From: an uncultured Veillonella sp.
Lineage (GTDB): Bacteria > Bacillota > Negativicutes > Veillonellales > Veillonellaceae
Direction of reading: 5' to 3'
Assembly: GCA_900538355.1 (NCBI GenBank)
Contig: UPXS01000019.1
Coordinates: 1-37,221, forward strand
DNA length: 37,221 bases
Below the pieces are notes generated by a model. It ran no database searches. It had not been told where the DNA came from and worked only from the letters and a program-made list of their open reading frames with translations. Position 1 is the first letter of the stretch, and each line of letters starts with the position of its first letter. A program made the position numbers and the translations under genes. Of the stretch, positions 17,858 to 24,793 are shown one piece after another.

Positions 17858-18583
17858 TTAAATTCCCGCGCCTTGTTTGGCTAGTACATCAGCCATTTCA
17901 TTATATGTATCGCCCGTATGTGCAGCTACCTTGTGAAAGTGTACGCGCACACGGTCTTTTATTGAGTCATAAAAAGCAGCATAATGTTGAGTGAGTGCAT
18001 TATTGCGTTTCCATCGTTTGGTAGCCCACATTTCAATCCCCATATAATCATAATATAGGGAACATTCTGGAATACCATGGTCAACGGCATATTTCATAAC
18101 ATACATAGCAGCTAGTAGCTCACCAGCTACATTCCAAAATGATGTATATCGTTCATCATTAGAAGGAAATGAAAAAGTCTCCTTAGACCCATTCAAGAAA
18201 ATAATGCCACCAGCGCCAACTGTATTGGTACCTTTATTATAACTACCATCAATATAAGCAATAACATGGTTGGCCCTAGTAAAATCTGGTTTCACCACAT
18301 TTGGAGATACCTTATTTTGAACTTTAGAACTAAAGCCTGTAGGTCTAGAATTCATAGATTTAGACTTAACCTCTTGTGACGATTTAGATTCGCTCCGTTT
18401 AGCACTCATAAAATCACTCAAAGATAATCCTGAATCATCTACAAAGGCACGTGCTTCTGCTTCTGTAGGGAAAGATTTGTAGATAGCACCACCAAAACCC
18501 TTTACCTGTTTCTCACAATCTGCCCATGTAGTATAAACTCCTGGCACACGTCCTTGCCGAACTGCATAAAACTTCTTTGCCAT
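17858..18583 (-). CDS. rnhA: Ribonuclease HI with N-terminal hybrid-binding domain
   Basis: This 241-residue enzyme cuts the RNA strand of RNA-DNA hybrids. Residues 1-48 (KKFYAVRQGRVPGVYTTW, FGGAIYKSFPTEAEARAF) form the eukaryotic-type hybrid-binding domain. A polar linker (50-100) leads to the catalytic domain with the four acidic residues Asp112 (YIDGS), Glu155 (VAGELLAA), Asp179 (YYDY) and Asp232 (EMADVLAKQ). All are present, so it should be active. It sits nine bases after the YbaK-like gene. Confidence 0.94.
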   Translation of the reverse strand: MAKKFYAVRQGRVPGVYTTWADCEKQVKGFGGAIYKSFPTEAEARAFVDDSGLSLSDFMSAKRSESKSSQEVKSKSMNSRPTGFSSKVQNKVSPNVVKPDFTRANHVIAYIDGSYNKGTNTVGAGGIIFLNGSKETFSFPSNDERYTSFWNVAGELLAAMYVMKYAVDHGIPECSLYYDYMGIEMWATKRWKRNNALTQHYAAFYDSIKDRVRVHFHKVAAHTGDTYNEMADVLAKQGAGI

Positions 18584-18592
18584 ACGTACCTC

Positions 18593-19084
18593 TTAATGAT
18601 CCATGGTAAGTGCTACAAATTCAGCATTTACAACAGAGGCCAAATCCTTTGGATTTACCTTCATCTGCATCCCTCGTAGACCAGCGCTTACATATACAAA
18701 CTCTTGAGGCTCCATTGTAGCATCAAAATAGGTAGGAAATGATTTTTTCATCCCCACTGGAGAACATCCGCCCCGTAAATATCCTGTAATACCTAGTAAG
18801 TCCTTAACATGAACCAGTTCTACAGACTTATTATGACTGACACGAGCCGCTTGTTTCATATCTAACTCTTCAGCCACTGGAATACAGAATACTACAAACC
18901 CTGTTTTATCGCCCTTACCAACAAGTGTTTTAAAGACTTGTTTTTCATCGAGTCCTAAGGCTTCTACTACATGAAGGCCTGCAGCACGCTCTTCAGACCA
19001 TTCATATTCGCTAATACTATAAGGTATCTTATGAGTATCTAAAATACGTAATGCATTTGTTTTTTTATGTTTCTCTTTACCCAC
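18593..19084 (-). CDS. YbaK/EbsC-type aminoacyl-tRNA deacylase
   Basis: This protein of about 163 residues belongs to the YbaK/ProX editing family, which hydrolyses mischarged Cys-tRNA(Pro) and similar species in trans. Family features are KKTNALRILD at the start, VFKTLVGKGDKTGFVVFCIP and the glycine-rich loop GYLRGGCSPVGMKKSFPTYFD. I prefer the GTG at 19084, five bases after GGAGG. The ATG at 19096 would place that ribosome site inside the gene and has none of its own. It lies between the nucleoid-associated protein gene and rnhA. Confidence 0.9.
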   Translation of the reverse strand: MGKEKHKKTNALRILDTHKIPYSISEYEWSEERAAGLHVVEALGLDEKQVFKTLVGKGDKTGFVVFCIPVAEELDMKQAARVSHNKSVELVHVKDLLGITGYLRGGCSPVGMKKSFPTYFDATMEPQEFVYVSAGLRGMQMKVNPKDLASVVNAEFVALTMDH

Positions 19085-19165
19085 TATAACCTCCATATAC
19101 TAGCATAACAAATAAATTTAATCGTACCATAATATATTTCTATCTATAAATATATTTTTTCATTA

Positions 19166-20164
19166 CTATTTATTTACGATTTTATTAATATTTTTTAATT
19201 CAATGCGCAAGGTTCCATCATCATTTGTTTTTATCTCAATGAACTTGCGATTTTTCATATACTCTACAGGAAAAGAAATTTCAATGCCTGTATCGGTTTT
19301 AATCTTGTGATGTTCTCCAACCTTCGTAGCAAACTCACGGTTTACAGGTAGAGGCCTCATCATATCCGCATCGGCTAATTCTTTCTTAGCCGCCTCTTGT
19401 TGAATAGGATTTGCTTTAAATACCTCTTCTACAATGCGAACAGGATCTACTGTGTCAGATACTTCTGCATTTTTAGCAATCATAGACTTTGCAGTCGTCA
19501 ATTCAACGACCCCATCCGACTCATGAGCTTGAGCCACCTTGTCTACGATAGCTTTTACCTTTTTCACCGTATCTCTAGAAGATTGGTTAGTGCCTAATTG
19601 CAATACCTTATCTGCTAAGATATAGGATACTTCACCATCAAATTCACCTTTAGGTTCAAAAATTCGAACGCTAAAATCATGCAAATTAATAGATGCAAAG
19701 GCGCGTAACTTTTGTGAAGGCATAGGTAACACAGCCTTATGAGAAACAAGTTCTGTGGCTAAGCTGCCATCGTCTTCACTAAATAGTTGATGGGTAAAAG
19801 CATCATGAGCTTGGCACAAAAGAATACAAATATAAGATGCATCCGTAACAGCTTCACAAATAATCGTATCGATAACAACGGAGTCCGTCGCTTGCTTCAT
19901 ATAGGTAAACAAGCTTTCACCTAAATTCTTAGATAAATCTATAAACTTGAGGTCTCCATTTTTATAATCAACTAGTTGTTTACCAAATGGACTTGCATCA
20001 TGCAAGGTACCTGTTCTAGCACCGGGATCTTTGAATGCCTTAACTACATGATTAGCAATATAATCATGAATGGCTTGATCGCCAACCTTTAATTCATGTT
20101 CAGAGTATACGGCTAAAGAGGATGTAAAATCGAAAATCTCTAGCGCCGCTTTATTAATCTGCAT
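19166..20164 (-). CDS. Nucleoid-associated protein of the NdpA/YejK family
   Basis: This 332-residue protein matches the 37-kDa nucleoid-associated protein family over its length. Features are AALEIFDFTSSLAVYSEHEL at the N-terminus, FIDLSKNLGESLFTYMKQ in the middle and a long C-terminal alpha/beta part ending FIEIKTNDDGTLRIELKN. E. coli YejK binds the nucleoid and affects topoisomerase activity; Firmicute members are little studied. AAGGAGG precedes the ATG, 27 bases after the acyl-CoA ligase gene. Family assignment is good; a specific role here is not known. Confidence 0.87.
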   Translation of the reverse strand: MQINKAALEIFDFTSSLAVYSEHELKVGDQAIHDYIANHVVKAFKDPGARTGTLHDASPFGKQLVDYKNGDLKFIDLSKNLGESLFTYMKQATDSVVIDTIICEAVTDASYICILLCQAHDAFTHQLFSEDDGSLATELVSHKAVLPMPSQKLRAFASINLHDFSVRIFEPKGEFDGEVSYILADKVLQLGTNQSSRDTVKKVKAIVDKVAQAHESDGVVELTTAKSMIAKNAEVSDTVDPVRIVEEVFKANPIQQEAAKKELADADMMRPLPVNREFATKVGEHHKIKTDTGIEISFPVEYMKNRKFIEIKTNDDGTLRIELKNINKIVNK

Positions 20165-20191
20165 GATGCCTCCTTATAATAGTAAAAACGA

Positions 20192-21487
20192 TTACCCTTT
20201 ATTATACCACTCTTTTAGCTTTCGTTTATCAACTTTTGAGCATTCCGTAAGAGGTAACATAGGAATAGAGTAAATCGATTTTGGCCATTCTATGGAAGGT
20301 CTATGATGCCGAATTATTTCCATAACATCAGCTACGAGAACATTATCCTCTAACACCATATACGCCACAAAATCTTCCCCTTTTACATCATCTATGATAT
20401 CGATAATAGCTACTTCTGAGACACCATCTATAGATTGCAAATAGGCTTCCATGGAGGGAATGGATATTTTATAGCCTCCCTTGTTTACCACATCGCCTTG
20501 GCGCCCAGTAAACATAAGATACCCCTCTGCATCTATATAACCACAATCATTAACGGTATATTTATCGGATATACCTTCAATATGATATTTTGTAGTCACA
20601 TAAATAATGCCTTTATCCTCTTCAATTTGAACAGACGGAAATGGTCTTCCTACCGTACCTTCACGTTCAAGCCACTCTCGGCCTGTGCAATATGTAATAT
20701 AGTTAAGCTCTGTGGCTCCATAATACAATATAAATTCCATATTAGGGCATATCGACTGTAACTGTTCCATCAGATGACGATCAAGCACTTGAGATCCAGC
20801 AATAATATAATTAATAGAAAATAGTTTACCTTTACACTGTCTTACAAGTAATCTAAGTTTTGTAGGAAGAGCATAAACATGATCTACTTCATATCGTTCT
20901 AGCAGCTCAATCCAACGATTAGGACGCAAAAAACTAGTAGTAACAATGGTTCCTCCTGCCCATAAAACAGCGATAACCATATTACTAACACCAGTAAAAC
21001 TAAAACTGCCTTGCAAAAAGATTTTTGTATTATCGTTGATATGAAAGATATTATTTTGAATATCAAAAAACTCTCGCCACGATTCCTCTTTTCTCCACAA
21101 CGGTTTTGGACGCCCCGTAGTACCTGATGTAAGCACACCAAAATCAGCTAGTGGTGGGACCCCTTCAGATGCTATAACGAGTCCTAATTCCTCTACATAG
21201 TCTATATCCATCTCATTATGACATACCATAGGAATGTAACATCTATACAATGCACCTAACCATTGTACAAGTTGTTCTAGAAAGGATTGACTCTGAATTA
21301 AAAGAACTTTATTTTTTACTGATTCTTTAGATTCAGTGAGATTTACTATATGACTACTATCATCAATATCGATTGATAGAATGGCATCATATAGTTCACT
21401 ATATGTATACTTTGTATCATCTATAATGAGAGCAATCTTATGAGGCTCTAATTCTTTATATTGTCGTAACCGTTCAATAATTGTCAT
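20192..21487 (-). CDS. Short acyl-CoA ligase (AMP-binding family), YhfT-like
   Basis: This 431-residue protein is an adenylate-forming enzyme. The phosphate loop is LTSGTTGRPKPLW (119-131), the adenine motif is YYGATE (255-260) and the hinge is FTGRQGDVVNKGGYKIS. The C-terminal domain ends with the catalytic lysine region SKVDKRKLKEW. It would activate a carboxylic acid to acyl-AMP and then acyl-CoA. It is shorter than most acyl-CoA synthetases (500-550 residues) because the N-terminal region is reduced. It starts one base after the thiolase stop, so translation is coupled, and the pairing with thiolase and bioY recalls yhfT-yhfS-yhfU of B. subtilis. An o-succinylbenzoate-CoA ligase role is an alternative, but no menaquinone gene is nearby. 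The substrate is unknown. Confidence 0.85.
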   Translation of the reverse strand: MTIIERLRQYKELEPHKIALIIDDTKYTYSELYDAILSIDIDDSSHIVNLTESKESVKNKVLLIQSQSFLEQLVQWLGALYRCYIPMVCHNEMDIDYVEELGLVIASEGVPPLADFGVLTSGTTGRPKPLWRKEESWREFFDIQNNIFHINDNTKIFLQGSFSFTGVSNMVIAVLWAGGTIVTTSFLRPNRWIELLERYEVDHVYALPTKLRLLVRQCKGKLFSINYIIAGSQVLDRHLMEQLQSICPNMEFILYYGATELNYITYCTGREWLEREGTVGRPFPSVQIEEDKGIIYVTTKYHIEGISDKYTVNDCGYIDAEGYLMFTGRQGDVVNKGGYKISIPSMEAYLQSIDGVSEVAIIDIIDDVKGEDFVAYMVLEDNVLVADVMEIIRHHRPSIEWPKSIYSIPMLPLTECSKVDKRKLKEWYNKG

Positions 21488-21488
21488 T

Positions 21489-22595
21489 TTACATTCGTTC
21501 CATAATCAAAGCAGTTCCTGTACCGCCTGCACCGGCAATAGCACACAAACCATAGCGACCATTACAAGATTCTAAAGCAGCCATACAATGAAGAACTAAT
21601 ATAGCACCAGAACAGCCATAAGGATGTCCATACGCTAAAGCACCACCTAATTTATTATATTTCTCTAAATGCTTAGGATAGGCTTTATTGAAGAGCACAT
21701 CAATGATAGCAAAGGCTTCGTTCCACTCTACTACATCAATATCATCCATCGTTAGACCAGTGCGTTTTAAAATCACTTCTGTGCTTTCTAAAGCTCCTTC
21801 TGGACTAAACTGAGGATTTCCCGCCCAAGGCATAACACCATGAATTCTAAAGGGCCCTTTTTTATTAGATACGCATACAAAAGCCGCGCCATCATGAGTT
21901 AAACAAGCATTACCTGCATTTGTAATGGAATTAGGTCCTAATAAAGGTTTCATCCGTGATAGTAGTTTCTCATTCATCTTAGGCCGAATACATTCATCTA
22001 CACATGCTTTGCCATCGATGGTAATAGGCATAATATAAGATTGCAAATGCGGATTATTTAAAGCTTCAGAAGCGCGTTTATGACTACCAATAATGTAGGG
22101 ATATAAATTTTCCTTTACTATATTATGTTTTTGAATCGTCCTCTCTGCCCCTTCTAACATAGCTAGCGGAGAACAATCTTGAGGGCTAAACTGAGCAACC
22201 TTATATAGGCCTTCACGATCATCACCAGCCGCATACCTTCTATCCGGTTGTAATGAAGAACTTTCAATACCACCAGCAATAGCTGAATCCATAATACCTG
22301 ATGCAATATGTGTATAGGCCATCTCAATACTCATCAATGCTGATGCACATTGCATATCTACGGTAATCGCAGGAACAGAATTTGGTAAATTAGTCATGAG
22401 CCCCATAAGACGACCAATATTCCCACCTGTACCAACTGCATTACCACAAAAGATTCCATCCACTTGTGAAATATCATAACGCTTGATTAATTCATCAATG
22501 AGTTGAGCTCCTAACATTTCAGGTCTCATAATTCTATATTGTCCATTTAATACGCCTATAGGGGTTCTAAGCCCACCATGAATATATACTGACAT
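21489..22595 (-). CDS. Thiolase family acetyl-CoA acyltransferase, YhfS-like
   Basis: This 368-residue enzyme has the thiolase nucleophile Cys83 in VDMQCASALMS. The catalytic asparagine/histidine regions are VEWNEAFAI and LGGALAYGHPYGCSGA, and the C-terminal cysteine region is YGLCAIAGAGGTGTALI. It could cleave or form beta-ketoacyl-CoA. I use the ATG at 22595, preceded by TAGGAGC. The longer reading from 22652 would translate through the bioY terminator hairpin. It lies between bioY and the acyl-CoA ligase, with a terminator hairpin between bioY and its start, so expression may depend on partial read-through. Confidence 0.9.
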   Translation of the reverse strand: MSVYIHGGLRTPIGVLNGQYRIMRPEMLGAQLIDELIKRYDISQVDGIFCGNAVGTGGNIGRLMGLMTNLPNSVPAITVDMQCASALMSIEMAYTHIASGIMDSAIAGGIESSSLQPDRRYAAGDDREGLYKVAQFSPQDCSPLAMLEGAERTIQKHNIVKENLYPYIIGSHKRASEALNNPHLQSYIMPITIDGKACVDECIRPKMNEKLLSRMKPLLGPNSITNAGNACLTHDGAAFVCVSNKKGPFRIHGVMPWAGNPQFSPEGALESTEVILKRTGLTMDDIDVVEWNEAFAIIDVLFNKAYPKHLEKYNKLGGALAYGHPYGCSGAILVLHCMAALESCNGRYGLCAIAGAGGTGTALIMERM

Positions 22596-22619
22596 ATTAG
22601 CTCCTATAAGAAAATGCAG

Positions 22620-22649
22620 AAAAGAGGCATCCCAAGGAATGCCTCTTTT
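22620..22649 (-). terminator. Terminator hairpin between bioY and the thiolase gene
   Basis: Arms AAAAGAGGCAT (22620-22630) and ATGCCTCTTTT (22639-22649) are perfectly complementary over 11 bases. On the minus strand the second arm ends in TTTT followed by CTGCATTTTCT. It sits 13 bases after the bioY stop. It probably attenuates rather than fully blocks transcription into the thiolase gene, for which I see no clear promoter. Confidence 0.7.
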
Positions 22650-22661
22650 CATTATTACATT

Positions 22662-23174
22662 CTAAATTTTAATTTTAGTTGCTAACCAAGAAGCAACGAG
22701 ACATTTTACAATGTCCCCAGGAATGAATGGGAACATAACCACTGGCAATGCTGCCCAAAGTTCTGTTTTTGTAACAATCATAAAGCCTGCTACACCAAAT
22801 AGATATACTACAGGAATAGTAATTACAAGAGAACGCCATGCATAAGAGAAAAAGCTCTTCTTAGAACCTTTGAATACGCTTAATAATGTATAAGCTACTG
22901 GCCAAGAGAAGATAAAGCCCCCTGTTGGTCCTAATAATTTGCCAAGACCTGCTGTGCCACCAACGAATACTGGTAAACCTACAGCACCAAGTAAAACGTA
23001 AATGATAAATACAATAAATGCATCCTTTGGTTGCAATAATAGACCTGTTAATGTAGCCACCAAAGTCAATGCAGTTACCATGGCCGGACTAAATGGCAAT
23101 GGGAAAGAAATATATGCTGAAATACATAATAAGGCTGTTAATAAAGCCATTTTTGTTAAACGTCTTGCTTCCAT
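22662..23174 (-). CDS. bioY: BioY biotin transporter (ECF S component)
   Basis: This 170-residue protein has about six membrane segments and the BioY landmarks ISAYISFPLPFSPAMVTALT, LLGAVGLPVFVGGTAGLGKLLGPTGGFIFSWP and VMFPFIPGDIVKCLVAS. BioY binds biotin and works alone or with an ECF energizing module (none in this window). It is eight bases after the MaoC-like gene, with AGAGGT before ATG. The BirA-like operator upstream of that gene fits repression by biotin. Confidence 0.95.
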   Translation of the reverse strand: MEARRLTKMALLTALLCISAYISFPLPFSPAMVTALTLVATLTGLLLQPKDAFIVFIIYVLLGAVGLPVFVGGTAGLGKLLGPTGGFIFSWPVAYTLLSVFKGSKKSFFSYAWRSLVITIPVVYLFGVAGFMIVTKTELWAALPVVMFPFIPGDIVKCLVASWLATKIKI

Positions 23175-23182
23175 AATTACCT

Positions 23183-23749
23183 CTAACTAATACATCTTTG
23201 TTTTAAAGATGTTAAATCTTCATTTTCACCAAAAAAAGTAGCCGAAAAAGCTAATGTATCACCGATATACCCTTCTACTTGAGCATCTTCAGAATTTTCC
23301 ACCAAAGTTACCTGATCATCCGCAATAACGGGTGCATGAAAATAAATAGCCATCTGCTGCGCAGATTTACTAATGTTCCAATAATTCCATAAATTTTCAA
23401 GAATCATACAACCCGGTACTACATAGGGTGCTTCACGATGAATATCATTAGTATCATTAATATCGTTTACAAATCGTATTATATCATCCTTAGAAAAAGA
23501 TATAGTACGGTCGTTTTTCTCTTGATGAATTGTAGAACGGATACGAAAATGTTTCGGCACCGGTCGTAAATCAACAATTAAAAAGCCTGATTTATCTAGA
23601 ATACCAACCGTAGTGGTTTTAGCAACTTGATATAAAATACCACAGATAGATTGATCACTACCCGAGACATCATAATGCATATGCTTAATAACACTATGCC
23701 CTGGTAATCCAAAATCATTATTACACAATGTTGTAAAGAGCGATCTCAT
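23183..23749 (-). CDS. MaoC-like hotdog hydratase/dehydratase
   Basis: This 188-residue protein is recognised by the central segment FSKDDIIRFVNDINDTNDIH, followed by VVPGCMILENLW. This matches the MaoC / R-specific enoyl-CoA hydratase pattern in which Asp and His of the GDxNPIH motif are catalytic; here NDTNDIH keeps both at the right spacing. The N-terminal part (about 1-85) looks like a second, degenerate hotdog half. The reaction would be hydration of a trans-2-enoyl-CoA or the reverse. It is the first gene of a unit with bioY, thiolase and acyl-CoA ligase, under a strong promoter with a BirA-like box. The hydratase role is inferred from the motif; the exact substrate is unknown. Confidence 0.68.
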   Translation of the reverse strand: MRSLFTTLCNNDFGLPGHSVIKHMHYDVSGSDQSICGILYQVAKTTTVGILDKSGFLIVDLRPVPKHFRIRSTIHQEKNDRTISFSKDDIIRFVNDINDTNDIHREAPYVVPGCMILENLWNYWNISKSAQQMAIYFHAPVIADDQVTLVENSEDAQVEGYIGDTLAFSATFFGENEDLTSLKQRCIS

Positions 23750-23779
23750 ATAATCACAGTCCTTTATTTATTCAATAAA

Positions 23780-23793
23780 TTGATTATAATCAA
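23780..23793. promoter_or_regulatory. Perfect 14-bp palindrome over the -10 box of the MaoC-bioY promoter
   Basis: TTGATTATAATCAA is its own reverse complement and contains the -10 hexamer of the promoter at 23783-23811. Its centre is close to the core of the MarR-type FabT operator (TTTGATTATCAAA) known from streptococci, though the spacing differs. It may be a second operator or only a consequence of a TATAAT box in AT-rich DNA. Confidence 0.4.
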
Positions 23794-23811
23794 CATTATT
23801 TTATTAGTCAA
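23783..23811 (-). promoter_or_regulatory. Promoter of the MaoC-bioY-thiolase-ligase unit
   Basis: The minus strand has TTGACT (23806-23811) and, after exactly 17 bases, TATAAT (23783-23788). The -10 is perfect and the -35 matches five of six positions. It lies 34 bases before the MaoC-like ATG. Confidence 0.8.
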
Positions 23812-23837
23812 CAAAATCACCTTTGTTTTGTTGACAA
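23804..23837. promoter_or_regulatory. BirA-like operator (inverted repeat)
   Basis: TTAGTCAACAAAA (23804-23816) faces TTTTGTTGACAA (23826-23837). Read on the minus strand the half-sites are TTGTCAACA and TGTTGACTA with 15 bases between. This agrees closely with the Firmicute BirA box, two TTGTTAACC-like half-sites about 15 bases apart. One half-site covers the -35 hexamer of the promoter, as expected for repression by biotinyl-BirA. The presence of bioY in the unit supports the call. Confidence 0.6.
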
Positions 23838-23862
23838 TAATACAAAAATATCGCTACCACTT

Positions 23863-23896
23863 AAAAGAACCTATGGTAACATCCACAGGTTCTTTT
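23863..23896 (-). terminator. galU: Terminator of galU
   Basis: Ten perfectly paired bases, AAAAGAACCT and AGGTTCTTTT, enclose a 14-base loop in which TGG and CCA can pair. The minus strand arm ends in TTTT. It lies 21 bases after the galU stop and insulates the MaoC-bioY promoter region. Confidence 0.7.
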
Positions 23897-23916
23897 GATA
23901 TACATATATAGACTTA

Positions 23917-24780
23917 CTATTTAAGATCTAGTTCTTTCAAATAAGCTTTGAAACTTTCGCCTAACTCTTCATTACGAAGGGCATACTCAACAGTAGCTTT
24001 CAAATAACCTAATTTATCGCCTGTATCATAACGAATACCTTCATAAGCTAAAGCATACGTATCGGTTTTAGATGCTGCTAGAGCATCTGTTAATTGAACT
24101 TCATTACCTACGCCTGGTTTTGTATTTTCCAAAATATTGAAAATATCTGGTGTTAAAATATAGCGACCTAATACAGCAAGTCTGGATGGTGCATCTTCTT
24201 TTTTTGGTTTTTCTACCAAATTATGAACACGATATAAATTATCGGCTAATGCTTCACCAGATACTATGCCATAAGAGCTAACTTTATCCTCTGGTACAAA
24301 TTGAGCTCCTAAGATAATGCCAGGATGTTCATTGTAACACTCAATTAACTGCTTAAGGCATGGATTTTCAGGATTATATACAATATCATCACCGAGCAAT
24401 ACAGCAAATGGTTCATCACCAATAAAAGCTTTTGCACATAGCACAGCATCGCCAAGTCCACGAGGAGCTTTTTGACGAATAAAGTGAACTTTAATATCTG
24501 CTAAATCCTTAATCATAGCCAATTGTTTATTTTTACCTTGGCTTTGTAAAAGTAATTCTAGTTCCACACTACTATCAAAATGATCTTCAATAGCGCGTTT
24601 ATTACGACCTGTAATGATTAGGATTTCTTCAATACCAGAATCTAATGCTTCTTTTACAATATATTGGATAGCTGGTGTATCCACAATAGGAAGCATTTCC
24701 TTTGGTTGTGCTTTAGTAGCTGGTAAGAAGCGTGTACCAAAGCCAGCTGCTGGAATAACGGCTTTTCTAATACGTTGCAT
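23917..24780 (-). CDS. galU: UTP-glucose-1-phosphate uridylyltransferase
   Basis: This 287-residue enzyme makes UDP-glucose from UTP and glucose 1-phosphate. The nucleotide-binding start VIPAAGFGTRFLPATKAQPKEMLP (9-32) is a textbook GalU motif. VLLGDDIVYN, the NLVEKPKKEDAPSRLAVLGRYIL segment and YEGIRYDTGDKLGYLKA are also in place. GGAGAT precedes ATG, 13 bases after lptD, so it is probably cotranscribed with lptD. It supplies UDP-glucose for GalE and for the polysaccharide/LPS pathways. Confidence 0.96.
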   Translation of the reverse strand: MQRIRKAVIPAAGFGTRFLPATKAQPKEMLPIVDTPAIQYIVKEALDSGIEEILIITGRNKRAIEDHFDSSVELELLLQSQGKNKQLAMIKDLADIKVHFIRQKAPRGLGDAVLCAKAFIGDEPFAVLLGDDIVYNPENPCLKQLIECYNEHPGIILGAQFVPEDKVSSYGIVSGEALADNLYRVHNLVEKPKKEDAPSRLAVLGRYILTPDIFNILENTKPGVGNEVQLTDALAASKTDTYALAYEGIRYDTGDKLGYLKATVEYALRNEELGESFKAYLKELDLK

Positions 24781-24793
24781 AATTATCTCCTAC

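Noticed and set aside
19131..19156. Perfect 9-bp hairpin followed by a T-run on the plus strand
   Set aside because: The T-run faces the plus strand, where no gene exists; on the minus strand no T-tail follows the hairpin, so I did not call it a terminator for the nucleoid-associated protein gene.
22596..22652. N-terminal extension of the thiolase
   Set aside because: It would translate the bioY terminator hairpin, while the ATG at 22595 has a strong ribosome site and fits the family start.
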